Source: Rheinheimera soli
GTDB taxonomy: Bacteria > Pseudomonadota > Gammaproteobacteria > Enterobacterales > Alteromonadaceae
DNA: 64,000 bases
Assembly (NCBI RefSeq): GCF_021290985.1
Contig: NZ_JAJOYU010000009.1
Span: 1-64,000 of the forward strand
Direction: 5' to 3'
The notes under the pieces are model-generated. The model was given only the letters and a program-made list of their open reading frames with translations, was not told the DNA's origin and did not search any database. Of the stretch, positions 9,648 to 17,604 are shown piece after piece. Each line of letters begins with the position of its first letter. Within the stretch, counting starts at the first letter, position 1. The translations under genes were made by a program, and so were the position numbers.

Positions 9648-9905
9648 ATGGAAGATGAAGTATACGCCATAATAGCCCCTTGGGCAGGCATTCCAACATG
9701 GTACACCGGACACCAACTGGATCAGAATCGCTTTGCCAGTGTCATGGATGACTTGCACAGTCGTTTTGGTCCGGGACTTGATATCAAAGTTTTTGAGGCT
9801 GCGTTACGACGGCACGCGCTAGATACTCCTACAATGCTTGGCGCTCCGGATAACTGGGATCCCGTAATAAAAGAGTTTGTAACTATAGCAAGAAACCATG
9901 GGTAA
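9648..9905 (+). CDS. Small hypothetical protein, end altered by IS insertion
   Basis: The ATG at 9648 has AAGGA seven bases before it; an in-frame GTG at 9618 has no such site. The product is 85 residues, acidic, with WAGIPTWYTGHQLDQ and DDLHSRFGPGL, and no domain I recognise. The ISL3 element begins at 9900, inside the last codons, so the final glycine and stop come from the IS. Joining the flanks across one copy of the target duplication gives the original end: ...RNH then TAA at 12998. The protein is therefore only one residue longer than before. Before the insertion it was followed 9 bases later by the SEC-C gene at 13010. Confidence 0.65.
   Translation: MEDEVYAIIAPWAGIPTWYTGHQLDQNRFASVMDDLHSRFGPGLDIKVFEAALRRHALDTPTMLGAPDNWDPVIKEFVTIARNHG
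9892..9899. repeat. Target site duplication, left copy
   Basis: GAAACCAT directly before the left inverted repeat of the ISL3 element is identical to 12990-12997 after the right repeat. Eight bases is the usual ISL3-family duplication. Confidence 0.95.
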
Positions 9906-9923
9906 GCGGATTAAATGGTTGAT
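9900..9923 (+). repeat. Left terminal inverted repeat of the ISL3 element
   Basis: It reads inward GGGTAAGCGGATT..., matching the inverted 12966-12989 at 21 of 24 positions. Confidence 0.93.
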
Positions 9924-9986
9924 CTTACCTTTGCATGAGAGTGAGACAGACCGGCATCTCATCGGATTATCTGGTTGATGCTTCAC

Positions 9987-10394
9987 CTACTGCTGGTGCA
10001 TGTTTCCTTCGCTAATTCCAGCAAGAACCCCACACGCCTCAACTTCCCGGTCATCGTTGCAACTCGCTCTCAGTGAAACGAGTTGTTTCTCAAGCGCTTG
10101 CAGAGCGGTTATCTGCGACCGCACATGAGAGATGTGATCATCGAGCAAGGCGTTGACGGCGGTACAAGGCTGATGAGGGTCGTCCTGATAGCTCTGTAGT
10201 TCGTGAATCTCAGCCAGTGACAGGCCCAGGATTCTGCAGCGACGGATGAAGGCCAGCCCCTCACCATGCTTCTCGGTATAGACACGGTAACCGTTGTCCT
10301 GCCGATCAGGCGGCGGCAACAAGCCCTGCTGTTCATAGAAGCGGATCGTCTGTGTTTCGACCCCTACCAACTGCGCCAACTGACCAATGCGCAT
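9987..10394 (-). CDS. MerR-family metal regulator, CadR/PbrR type
   Basis: The start is the ATG at 10394 behind a very strong GGGAGGAGG; the frame can be read from a TTG five codons earlier, but that TTG lies within the ribosome-binding region. The product has 135 residues. It has an N-terminal winged helix-turn-helix (RIGQLAQLVGVETQTIRFYE) and metal-ligand cysteines C77, C112 and C121, the spacing seen in CadR/PbrR regulators of Cd, Pb and Zn. It diverges from the CDF transporter, and the shared 95-bp gap holds a MerR-type promoter. It should sense a divalent metal and switch on the transporter. The exact metal cannot be read from the sequence. Confidence 0.9.
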   Translation of the reverse strand: MRIGQLAQLVGVETQTIRFYEQQGLLPPPDRQDNGYRVYTEKHGEGLAFIRRCRILGLSLAEIHELQSYQDDPHQPCTAVNALLDDHISHVRSQITALQALEKQLVSLRASCNDDREVEACGVLAGISEGNMHQQ

Positions 10395-10425
10395 CAGCCT
10401 CCTCCCCAACGGATTCTTTACTCTA

Positions 10426-10456
10426 TTGACCTTATAGTAGCTTTATAGTTTAAAAT
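10426..10456 (+). promoter_or_regulatory. MerR-type promoter of the CDF transporter
   Basis: There is a -35 TTGACC (10426-10431), a 19-bp spacer and a -10 TAAAAT (10451-10456). The spacer carries an imperfect dyad (CTTATAG...CTTTATAG), as in cad/pbr/zntA promoters. It is the likely binding site of the divergent regulator at 9987-10394. Confidence 0.82.
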
Positions 10457-10489
10457 GGTACCACAACATTGTTCAAGTGGAGTCGTATC

Positions 10490-11386
10490 ATGAGCAAATC
10501 CTGTGGTGGCGCCTGTGGCGGTGATGCAACGTCCGCAGCGGATACCGATATACAGGCCTCCTCCGAGGCGCCAGGGAGATGGGTCAGTGTTTATGCCGTG
10601 CCGAAGATGGACTGTCCATCAGAAGAACGAATGATTCGCCTAGCCCTGAACGGCTTTGAGGAGATTCGGGCGCTGTCCTTCGACTTGTCGAACCGCCGGC
10701 TGAAGGTCGTGCATGACGGCGAGGTCGAGCCCGTCACATCGAAACTGAAGACCTTGGGGCTAGGAGCCGCGCTTCAGGAAACCGTCGCTGCAAATCCGGA
10801 GACCATCAAGGCCGCCGAGTTTTCGGCAGCTTCTGCTGAGCAAGAATCCGGGACCCTGCGCTGGTTGCTCGGCATCAATGCACTTCTGTTCGTGGTGGAA
10901 ATTACTGCCGGTCTGATGGCTCAGTCAACTGGCCTCATTGCAGAGTCCCTGGACAATTTTGCCGATGCGGCAGTGTACGGACTCGCTCTTTATGCGGTTG
11001 GGCATAGCGTGAAAAGGCAGGTCCGTGTTGCGCACGTTGCTGGTGTGGTCCAACTGGTTTTGGCTGTTGGCGTACTCGTAGAGGTCGTGAGGCGCTTTGT
11101 ATTCGGTAGTGAGCCTGAATCGCTGGTGATGATAGCCATCGCATTCGTCGCATTGATTGCCAATACCGCCTGTCTACTGATGGTATCCAAACATCGAGGG
11201 GGCGGAGCTCATATGAAGGCTAGCTGGATATTTTCGGCCAACGACGTGGTGATCAACCTGGGGGTCATCACCGCCGGCGCCCTGATCGCGTGGACCGGGT
11301 CCAATTATCCGGATCTGATTATCGGCACCATCGCGGGGGTCATTGTACTTAACGGTGCTAGACGCATTCTGGCGCTCAAGGATTAA
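10490..11386 (+). CDS. Cation diffusion facilitator family transporter (CzcD-like)
   Basis: The start is the ATG at 10490 with GGAG seven bases upstream. The product has 298 residues. The N terminus is cysteine-rich (KSCGGACGG). A soluble ferredoxin-like part with a PKMDCPSEE motif follows (about 35-105), resembling a heavy-metal-associated domain with one metal cysteine kept. Six membrane segments follow, with the CDF metal-site pattern ESLDNFADAAVYGLAL (about 150) and SANDVVINLGV (about 250). It should export Zn, Cd or Pb from the cytoplasm. It is the first gene of a tight run with lspA (3-base gap), as in ISPpu12. Confidence 0.88.
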   Translation: MSKSCGGACGGDATSAADTDIQASSEAPGRWVSVYAVPKMDCPSEERMIRLALNGFEEIRALSFDLSNRRLKVVHDGEVEPVTSKLKTLGLGAALQETVAANPETIKAAEFSAASAEQESGTLRWLLGINALLFVVEITAGLMAQSTGLIAESLDNFADAAVYGLALYAVGHSVKRQVRVAHVAGVVQLVLAVGVLVEVVRRFVFGSEPESLVMIAIAFVALIANTACLLMVSKHRGGGAHMKASWIFSANDVVINLGVITAGALIAWTGSNYPDLIIGTIAGVIVLNGARRILALKD

Positions 11387-11389
11387 GCA

Positions 11390-11902
11390 ATGTCCATTTT
11401 TGGCAAACATCTGTCACCGTACGCTCTGTTGTCCATCTCCGGCCTGCTGGCAGCGTCTGATCAGGCCGTAAAATGGCTGGTGCAACAATCAATGGCCTAT
11501 GGCGAGTCTATTTCAGTGACCTCATTCTTTAACTGGGTACACGTATGGAATACCGGTGCCGCATTCAGTCTTTTTGCGAATGGTGGAGGCTGGCAGCGCT
11601 ACTTTTTTATCGGAATCGCGGTAGTGGTCTCGATTTTTCTGATCAAGCTGATCCTTGAAAATCGTCATAAAGGAGAAGCCATCGCTTACAGTCTTATCCT
11701 CGGTGGCGCCATGGGCAACCTGATTGACCGGGTCTTTCGCGGCTATGTTGTGGATTCCTTTGATTTCTATTGGCGAGACTGGCATTGGCCGGCCTTCAAC
11801 CTGGCTGATATTGCAATTGTCCTCGGTGCCTTACTTTTAGTTTCCAGCAGCTTGTTGGGTAAAAAAGCAAACACCAATGCCGAGCCGGATGGATCTGACT
11901 GA
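11390..11902 (+). CDS. lspA: Lipoprotein signal peptidase (signal peptidase II), IS-borne
   Basis: This aspartic membrane protease cleaves the signal peptide of diacylated prolipoproteins. The product has 170 residues and four membrane segments. The catalytic aspartates are in NLIDRV and FNLADIAI, and the conserved N in VWNTGAAFS is present. It is a second, mobile copy; the housekeeping lspA is not in this window. It follows the CDF gene by 3 bases, and the ISL3 transposase starts 21 bases after it. Why ISL3 elements carry it with a metal exporter is not known to me. Processing of a lipoprotein for metal resistance is a common suggestion. Confidence 0.95.
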   Translation: MSIFGKHLSPYALLSISGLLAASDQAVKWLVQQSMAYGESISVTSFFNWVHVWNTGAAFSLFANGGGWQRYFFIGIAVVVSIFLIKLILENRHKGEAIAYSLILGGAMGNLIDRVFRGYVVDSFDFYWRDWHWPAFNLADIAIVLGALLLVSSSLLGKKANTNAEPDGSD

Positions 11903-11923
11903 CACCTACGCCTATACAACACC

Positions 11924-12931
11924 ATGACCGAACTTCCCGACAACATCCTTCACCTGCCGCAATACCAAGTACTGGGCTGCAAATCAACCGACGACGAAAT
12001 GCACTTCCAGGTGGACGTGCCCGATCCCATCGCCTGCGAGGAATGCGGCGTGCAGGGTGAGTTCGTACGGTTCGGCAAGCGTGACGTTCCCTATCGTGAT
12101 CTGCCCATCCACGGCAAGCGGGTCACTCTCTGGGTGGTCCGCCGCCGATACACCTGCCGGGCCTGCAAGACAACATTCAGGCCCCAGCTACCGGAGATGG
12201 TGGACGGATTCCGTATGACACTGCGGCTGCATGAGTACGTGGAGAAGGAATCCTTCAACCACCCCTACACCTTTGTGGCGGCACAGACCGGCCTGGACGA
12301 GAAGACGGTGCGCGACATCTTCAACGCCCGCGCCGAGTTCCTGGGGCGCTGGCACCGCTTCGAGACGCCCCGCATCCTGGGCATTGACGAGCTATACCTG
12401 AACAAGCGCTACCGCTGCATTCTGACCAACATTGAGGAGCGAACCCTGCTCGACCTGCTGGCTACCCGCCGCCAGGACGTGGTGACCAACTACCTGATGA
12501 AGCTGAAAGACCGGCAGAAGGTCGAGATCGTCAGCATGGACATGTGGAACCCCTACCGGGCAGCGGTCAAGGCTGTGCTGCCGCAGGCCCGTATCGTGGT
12601 CGACAAGTTCCATGTGGTGCGCATGGCCAACGATGCCCTAGAGAGAGTGCGCAAGGGCCTCAGAAAGGAGCTGAAACCGTCCCAGAGCCGGACTCTCAAG
12701 GGAGACCGGAAAATCCTGCTGAAACGCGCTCACGAAGTCTCAGACCGGGAGCGCCTCATCATGGAGACCTGGACAGGCGCGTTCCCGCAACTGCTGGCCG
12801 CCTACACCACGAAGCACAAGAAGAAGGCACCGACTGCGAAGGTCTCTCCTTTCTACAAGAAAACCATCGGTTACGGACTGCCGGACTTCGCAGAGGAACT
12901 CAACTACGGAGTCGATCTATCAACCATCTGA
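11924..12931 (+). CDS. tnpA: ISL3-family transposase with internal deletion
   Basis: The product is 335 residues, where ISL3 transposases of this group have roughly 400-440. The N-terminal zinc ribbon is intact (C38/C41 and C78/C81). The first two catalytic aspartates are D155 (GIDELYL) and D206 (SMDMWNPYR). After FPQLLAAY (about residue 294) the sequence passes straight to the lysine-rich C-terminal tail (TTKHKKKAPTAK). The segment with the catalytic Glu, usually in an (N)xYTESxNR block, is absent. The frame is kept, so this looks like an in-frame deletion of about 90-95 codons near 12800-12806. The protein should bind DNA but not catalyse transposition. Confidence 0.9.
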   Translation: MTELPDNILHLPQYQVLGCKSTDDEMHFQVDVPDPIACEECGVQGEFVRFGKRDVPYRDLPIHGKRVTLWVVRRRYTCRACKTTFRPQLPEMVDGFRMTLRLHEYVEKESFNHPYTFVAAQTGLDEKTVRDIFNARAEFLGRWHRFETPRILGIDELYLNKRYRCILTNIEERTLLDLLATRRQDVVTNYLMKLKDRQKVEIVSMDMWNPYRAAVKAVLPQARIVVDKFHVVRMANDALERVRKGLRKELKPSQSRTLKGDRKILLKRAHEVSDRERLIMETWTGAFPQLLAAYTTKHKKKAPTAKVSPFYKKTIGYGLPDFAEELNYGVDLSTI

Positions 12932-12965
12932 GTGTGGTATCAGATTGATGGGGTGAAGGTGCCCC

Positions 12966-12989
12966 ATCAACCATTAAATCCGTATACCC
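12966..12989 (-). repeat. Right terminal inverted repeat of the ISL3 element
   Basis: It pairs with 9900-9923 (21 of 24 positions) and ends ATACCC immediately before the duplicated GAAACCAT. Confidence 0.93.
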
Positions 12990-12997
12990 GAAACCAT
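12990..12997. repeat. Target site duplication, right copy
   Basis: GAAACCAT, identical to 9892-9899. The next bases TAA supply the original stop of the interrupted small gene. Confidence 0.95.
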
Positions 12998-13009
12998 TAA
13001 GGGGGCATT

Positions 13010-13639
13010 TTGACCAACTCAAACACCCCGCGAACCATCTCAAAGCAAGTCAATAGGTTAATATCAAAATTAAACCTGAAGGCACCACCGGTTTATGTAA
13101 AAGTGCAGCCTGAATCAGGCGCGATAGTGAGCGAATGCTTTCCGAATGTAGAACGCAAAGTTCTCTCAAGTGGCGGGAAAATGCTTTGCGGGTGGCAGAT
13201 TTGGGAGTGGCCAAATGTCATGATAGAAGCAGAGTTTCATGCTATTTGGCAAAGCCCGGAAGGGGACTGGGTCGATATCACACCGAAGCAAGATGAAGAA
13301 CAGACTATTTTGTTCGCTCACACTCCAAAGCGGCCATATGACGGCAAACGTGTTGACAATGTAAGACTCGCGTTACGTGATGACACCATCATTCATCACT
13401 TTATCCAAATATCTGAACTTATCAGCAAAGCTTTACAGGATGGCCGCGAATTCGAGTACGGTTTTATAACTGTACCTGAAGCAAAAATGAAACCACTTAT
13501 GGAAGCCAAAAGATTTCTATTGGGGGCGCTAAAAGCGGGGTATAGAGATCACGATACGTGTTGTTGCAAGAGTTCTATTAAATACAAGCGATGCTGCGGA
13601 AAGGAAATTCAGAAATATATTTCTGAATCAGTTAGATAA
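13010..13639 (+). CDS. Hypothetical protein with C-terminal SEC-C motif
   Basis: The start is the TTG at 13010 behind AAGGGGG, a strong ribosome-binding site. The product has 209 residues. The body shows no domain I can name. It includes IWEWPNVMIEAEFHAIW and DWVDITPK. The tail CCCKSSIKYKRCCG (C184-C196) is a SEC-C zinc-binding motif (usual form CPCGSGKKYKxCC), as at the end of SecA and in many helper proteins of phage and mobile DNA. It probably formed an operon with the small gene at 9648 before the ISL3 element landed between them. Its expression may now depend on the IS or be lost. Confidence 0.75.
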   Translation: MTNSNTPRTISKQVNRLISKLNLKAPPVYVKVQPESGAIVSECFPNVERKVLSSGGKMLCGWQIWEWPNVMIEAEFHAIWQSPEGDWVDITPKQDEEQTILFAHTPKRPYDGKRVDNVRLALRDDTIIHHFIQISELISKALQDGREFEYGFITVPEAKMKPLMEAKRFLLGALKAGYRDHDTCCCKSSIKYKRCCGKEIQKYISESVR

Positions 13640-14231
13640 TATACTTTTCATGAGAAATTTCCAGAATCCCGGCAAACCCTCAATTTCACGCAATTAATCT
13701 TCATCCTGATATGAAAACCATATAGATTGATGTGTATGGTTTTCCTGTTTAGCTTAGGCACGTGTTCTAATTAACGAGTTTAACGCTGCAAATAGAGGTT
13801 AATATCGCAAGTAATAGCATATAAGCAGCAGAACAATAGTCATGCGAATGTTAGATATCTGATTGATAAATATATAAATATCCACTTTTCCTCTAATACA
13901 CCAAGTGTCACATAATGATTATTATGTTAAATTGATTATTATTGAAAGTATTACCTATTTTGCTAACGCCCTGATTTATACTAGTACCTAGCTAAAATGT
14001 ATAAACGCTCCGCTTTCTAGTACCTTAGTCTTAAAGCGTGTCGTAAGGCTTATTTTATGCAGTTACCTTTTAGCAGAAAAGTTTCGTTTTTAATAGCTGC
14101 CTGAACTAAGTAACATTATGTCAATACAAACAAAGTCTATAAAGGTGGCCAATTATTGTTGTTCACTTATGGCTGGCTACAGATAAGTAAGATTGAATGT
14201 CAGACTGATGCGGCATTATGACCGTCGCCAC
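13640..14231. other. AT-rich gene-free stretch at the island border, with one hairpin
   Basis: I see no gene in these 592 bases. One perfect inverted repeat has 10-bp arms at 13713-13722 (GAAAACCATA) and 13735-13744 with a 12-nt loop, possibly a weak terminator for the SEC-C gene. The rest is markedly AT-rich, more so than the core genes to the right. The edge between accessory DNA and chromosome probably lies here or within the next gene. No terminal repeat or attachment site was recognised. Confidence 0.45.
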
Positions 14232-15116
14232 TTAACTATCTAATGCCTTTTCAAAGCTAGCGATGATAGCTTTGGTTTCTTCTTCACGATATCGGAATGT
14301 GATCACCCCTGAATTAGCCCACATTAACCATCGGTTTAAAGCAAAATTAACGGCAATACCTCCCTCAGTATCTAACTGTGAAAGATATAGGTCTGGGAAT
14401 TCTATAAAATCGTAAACGTTCCATATTCCTTTGTTTGGCAAAATTAACTCACCAAGCTCATAGTCATATTCTGGTATATTCAGGCCACCATAAGCGCTTT
14501 TGAGCCAATCTTCATTAGCAAAGTGTCCAAAGGCTGGGATCTCACTTTTAATGATGAGTGCGCAACATGCAGCGAAGTCAGCCCGGCTTTTCCAATACCC
14601 TATTGCCTGAAGGCCACAAAAATGATGTCTAAATACCGGTCTGTTATTTATTTCAGAAACTATTTCTGAAAATACAAATATGCCCGGCGTTTCACGTATA
14701 TTTGCTGATTTGTCCCGACACCTCAATACAGTACAAGTAACATAATTTCGACTTTTTTTAATTTCTTCCAAAAATGTAACCATTTGGCGAGGTTCTTTAT
14801 AAAAATCATGAACATTGTAAATGATCTTAGAGGCGCCTATCAGCCAGTCTTGCCTAATCCCAAAGAACGTTGAAGTTTGCTCCAGAATTTTTGGGGTCAA
14901 AACTTCTGCCAACTTTTCTGTGTTATTAATTTGGGCAAGATTTAAAGCTTGGCTGCAGTACTGCGGTATTTGGTTATGATGCACGCCATGATTAAAAAAT
15001 ACCTGCAAAAAGCGGCTGGTCACAGAGTTTGATAGCTGTTGCTCTCCTTTTTTATGAAGCAATGACTTAAGCCATACCATTAAATCAATAAAGGATTTTA
15101 ACTCACCAAAGATCAT
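14232..15116 (-). CDS. Hypothetical protein downstream of the antiporter
   Basis: The product has 294 residues and I do not recognise it. It has no signal peptide and no clear membrane segment. Visible features are an aromatic-rich middle with cysteines (HHFCGLQAIGYWKSRADFAACCALI) and an acidic end (FRYREEETKAIIASFEKALDS). The base composition is AT-richer than that of its neighbour. It starts 19 bases after the antiporter stop on the same strand, so it may be read through from that gene. It could be a late-acquired gene at the border of the island. Confidence 0.6.
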   Translation of the reverse strand: MIFGELKSFIDLMVWLKSLLHKKGEQQLSNSVTSRFLQVFFNHGVHHNQIPQYCSQALNLAQINNTEKLAEVLTPKILEQTSTFFGIRQDWLIGASKIIYNVHDFYKEPRQMVTFLEEIKKSRNYVTCTVLRCRDKSANIRETPGIFVFSEIVSEINNRPVFRHHFCGLQAIGYWKSRADFAACCALIIKSEIPAFGHFANEDWLKSAYGGLNIPEYDYELGELILPNKGIWNVYDFIEFPDLYLSQLDTEGGIAVNFALNRWLMWANSGVITFRYREEETKAIIASFEKALDS

Positions 15117-15135
15117 TAACTTTCCCGCTATTTCA

Positions 15136-16857
15136 TCAAGCCGACTTAATACCCACCTGCAGTATTTGGTCGTGGTCGTCTATTTGCCGTACTGTCAGTA
15201 CTAACTGGTCCAACTGCACCTGGTCACCAACAACCACACGTCTATGGAATTTTTCGGTGATGTATTCGGACAGGCTTTGGGTTGGGTCCTGATCTTCAGC
15301 GAATTTAATGCTGTAGAAGCCATCCAGCTCGTTTAAGGTGATTTCGCCGTTTAATACGAAGTCACCGAAGAAGTCCAGTTTATCCAACGAGGTTTGTTCT
15401 GCGCTGGTGGACACTTTGTCACTGACTGCTTTTACATCTTTGGCTTTGCTTAATACCAGCAGCATATCGTTCAGTTGAAAGCTTGGGCTTTGCTCGGCTT
15501 TGATCCATTCGCCTTTACGCAGCACACCTAAGTAGCTGACATCAGGCGACATATTCAGTTGCTGCCAGTCACTGTCTACAATAGGCGAACCTTTGCCGAC
15601 TTTAAAGGACAACACCTGCAGCAAATCATTACTGTCGACGCTATCCAGTGTCATGGAATGATCCGGACCAGGCTCTGGTGGTACTTCAAGTTTCAGCCAG
15701 CGTGCTACAGGCGCTATAGACCAGCCTTGAATAAGCAAGGACACAATCACAACGAAAAACGCCACGTTAAAATACAAATCTTTATTCGGCACACCAGCTA
15801 ACCATGGGAATAACGCCAGAATAATAGGCACTGCACCACGAAGCCCTACCCAGCTGATAAATACCTGATCTTTCTTTGGAAAATGAAAAGGTACCAGGCT
15901 TAAAAACACAGCTATAGGCCTTGCTATAAAAATCATCACCAAGGCCAAAATTAAAGCCGGAATGGCATATTCCATCAGTTTGCTTGGCGTAACCAATAAA
16001 CCAAGCATCAAAAACATAATGATTTGACTGAGCCAGGCTAAACCGTCGTGCATACGTAAAATCTGCTGAATTTGGGGTAAACGAGCGTTGCCTATTAAAA
16101 AGCCCATTAAATACACGGCCAGAAAGCCGCTACCGCCAAATTGGTTCGTTAAGCCATAGATCAGCAGCGCATAAGATACGGCCAGTAAAGGGAAAAAGGC
16201 TGCGCTTAATGGCAGTTTACGGCAAAGCAAAACAAAGAAGCGCCCTGCTCCATACCCTACTGCAGCGCCTACTATGGCTTGTTGAAAGAATACAGTCGAC
16301 AAAGACCAATTCAATTCACTTTGGCCTGCTAAAACGCCAACCAGAGTGAATGTCAGCATCACCGCCATAGGGTCGTTACTACCCGACTCTATTTCCAATG
16401 TAGATGCCACCCGCTCTTTAATATTTAAGCCGGCAGATTGGAAGATAGAAAATACAGCAGCAGCGTCAGTTGAGCTTAATATGGCGCCCAACAGTAAGCC
16501 TTCGAGCAAGGTCAAATTAAACAGATAAGACGCTGCGACACCTAAAATGCCGCAGGTCAGTACTACACCTAAAGTGGCCAATACCGCAGCTGGCGCTAAG
16601 ACAACCCGAACTCTGTCCGGATGAGTTCGCATACCACCATCAAACAGAATAATCACAAGGGCGATAGAGCCAATCAGCAGAGCAACATCAGGATTACCAA
16701 ACTTGATGCCCAGCAAACCATCTTCACCGGCCAGCATGCCAATGACGAGGAAAATTAATAATAAAGGCGCACCTAAGCGCGCTGAGATCAGAGTAGCAAC
16801 GATACTGGAGAAAAACAGAGCCCCTGCAACCAGGATTGTTAAATTCACTGCATCCAA
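15136..16857 (-). CDS. nhaP2: K+/H+ antiporter, CPA1 family (NhaP2/CvrA)
   Basis: The product is 573 residues, close to E. coli CvrA. About twelve membrane segments come first (residues 5-390), with the transport-site signature STLEIESGSNDPMAVML (ND pair near residue 160) and VGLRGAVPIILALFP. A cytoplasmic TrkA-C (RCK-C) domain follows near 405-480 (DLLQVLSFKVGKGSPIV...LLVLSKAKDV). A CorC/HlyC-like domain ends the protein. It expels K+ in exchange for H+ and helps keep cell volume and pH under changing osmolarity. The ion choice is by family, not proved by the sequence. Confidence 0.93.
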   Translation of the reverse strand: MDAVNLTILVAGALFFSSIVATLISARLGAPLLLIFLVIGMLAGEDGLLGIKFGNPDVALLIGSIALVIILFDGGMRTHPDRVRVVLAPAAVLATLGVVLTCGILGVAASYLFNLTLLEGLLLGAILSSTDAAAVFSIFQSAGLNIKERVASTLEIESGSNDPMAVMLTFTLVGVLAGQSELNWSLSTVFFQQAIVGAAVGYGAGRFFVLLCRKLPLSAAFFPLLAVSYALLIYGLTNQFGGSGFLAVYLMGFLIGNARLPQIQQILRMHDGLAWLSQIIMFLMLGLLVTPSKLMEYAIPALILALVMIFIARPIAVFLSLVPFHFPKKDQVFISWVGLRGAVPIILALFPWLAGVPNKDLYFNVAFFVVIVSLLIQGWSIAPVARWLKLEVPPEPGPDHSMTLDSVDSNDLLQVLSFKVGKGSPIVDSDWQQLNMSPDVSYLGVLRKGEWIKAEQSPSFQLNDMLLVLSKAKDVKAVSDKVSTSAEQTSLDKLDFFGDFVLNGEITLNELDGFYSIKFAEDQDPTQSLSEYITEKFHRRVVVGDQVQLDQLVLTVRQIDDHDQILQVGIKSA

Positions 16858-16875
16858 ATAAAAGCTCCTTTTTTC

Positions 16876-17583
16876 TTAATGCGCGGGGTAAATCTCCCGG
16901 TAAATTTGTTGTAAAGCGGATAACGGATCGGCAGCTTTGGTAATTGGGCGCCCTATCACCATATAGTCTACACCAGCCTTTAACGCATCAGCTGGAGTCA
17001 TCACTCTTTTCTGATCATCAGCAGTGGCAAAAGATGGGCGAATACCTGGGGTCACTAAGCAGAATTCTTTACCAAATTGCTGTTTTAATTCAACAGCTTC
17101 TTGTGCAGAACAAACCACGCCATCAAGGCCTGACTTATCAACCAGCCCTGCCAGTCTCAGTACCTGCTGTTGTGGCGTTAAATTAATACCCAACTCCACT
17201 AAATCACTTTGCTCCATACTGGTCAATACGGTGACAGCAATCAGCAGAGGTTTTTCTTTGCCAAAGCTTTCTAAGGCTTCACGGGCTGCAATCATCATAC
17301 GGCTGCCACCAGATGCATGTACGTTCACCATCCACACGCCTAAATCGGCAGAGGCTTTCACTGCTTTGGCTACTGTATTTGGAATATCGTGAAATTTCAG
17401 GTCTAAAAACACGTCAAACTTGCGCTGATGCAGCTCTTTGACAAAGTCCGGGCCAAAGTGAGTAAACATCTCTTTGCCAACTTTTAAGCGACATAAAGCC
17501 GGGTCAAGTTGGCTGACTAAATTCAGTGCTGCGGATTTTTGTTCAAAGTCTAATGCGACCACTATAGGACTGGTGTTATTCAT
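16876..17583 (-). CDS. pyrF: Orotidine 5'-phosphate decarboxylase
   Basis: The enzyme makes UMP from OMP, the last step of de novo pyrimidine synthesis. The 235-residue TIM barrel has the catalytic [13 protein letters not shown] (Lys-Asp charge network) and the phosphate-binding end [12 protein letters not shown]. The ATG at 17583 is preferred over the GTG one codon earlier; AGAGAA lies upstream. It is the last gene of a run lapA-lapB-pyrF, with 21 bases after lapB, as in E. coli and Shewanella. Confidence 0.97.
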   Translation of the reverse strand: MNNTSPIVVALDFEQKSAALNLVSQLDPALCRLKVGKEMFTHFGPDFVKELHQRKFDVFLDLKFHDIPNTVAKAVKASADLGVWMVNVHASGGSRMMIAAREALESFGKEKPLLIAVTVLTSMEQSDLVELGINLTPQQQVLRLAGLVDKSGLDGVVCSAQEAVELKQQFGKEFCLVTPGIRPSFATADDQKRVMTPADALKAGVDYMVIGRPITKAADPLSALQQIYREIYPAH

Positions 17584-17604
17584 CACGTTCTCTTTTTTGT
17601 CAGA

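Larger units (their letters stand above)
9900..12989. mobile_element. ISL3-family element, ISPpu12 type, with metal and lspA cargo
   Basis: The element is 3090 bp, bounded by 24-bp inverted repeats (9900-9923 and 12966-12989, 3 mismatches, both starting GGGTA) and flanked by the 8-bp duplication GAAACCAT. The content is a MerR-type regulator (minus), then a CDF cation transporter, lspA and the ISL3 transposase (plus). This gene set is that of ISPpu12 from Pseudomonas, which I recall as about 3.37 kb. The difference of roughly 280 bp fits the missing internal piece of the transposase. The perfect duplication shows an insertion with no later rearrangement of its ends. Confidence 0.95.

Noticed and set aside
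12544-12948. 134-codon frame over the ISL3 transposase
   Set aside because: It is on the same strand in a different frame; its arginine/proline-rich composition is typical of a shadow in GC-rich coding DNA.
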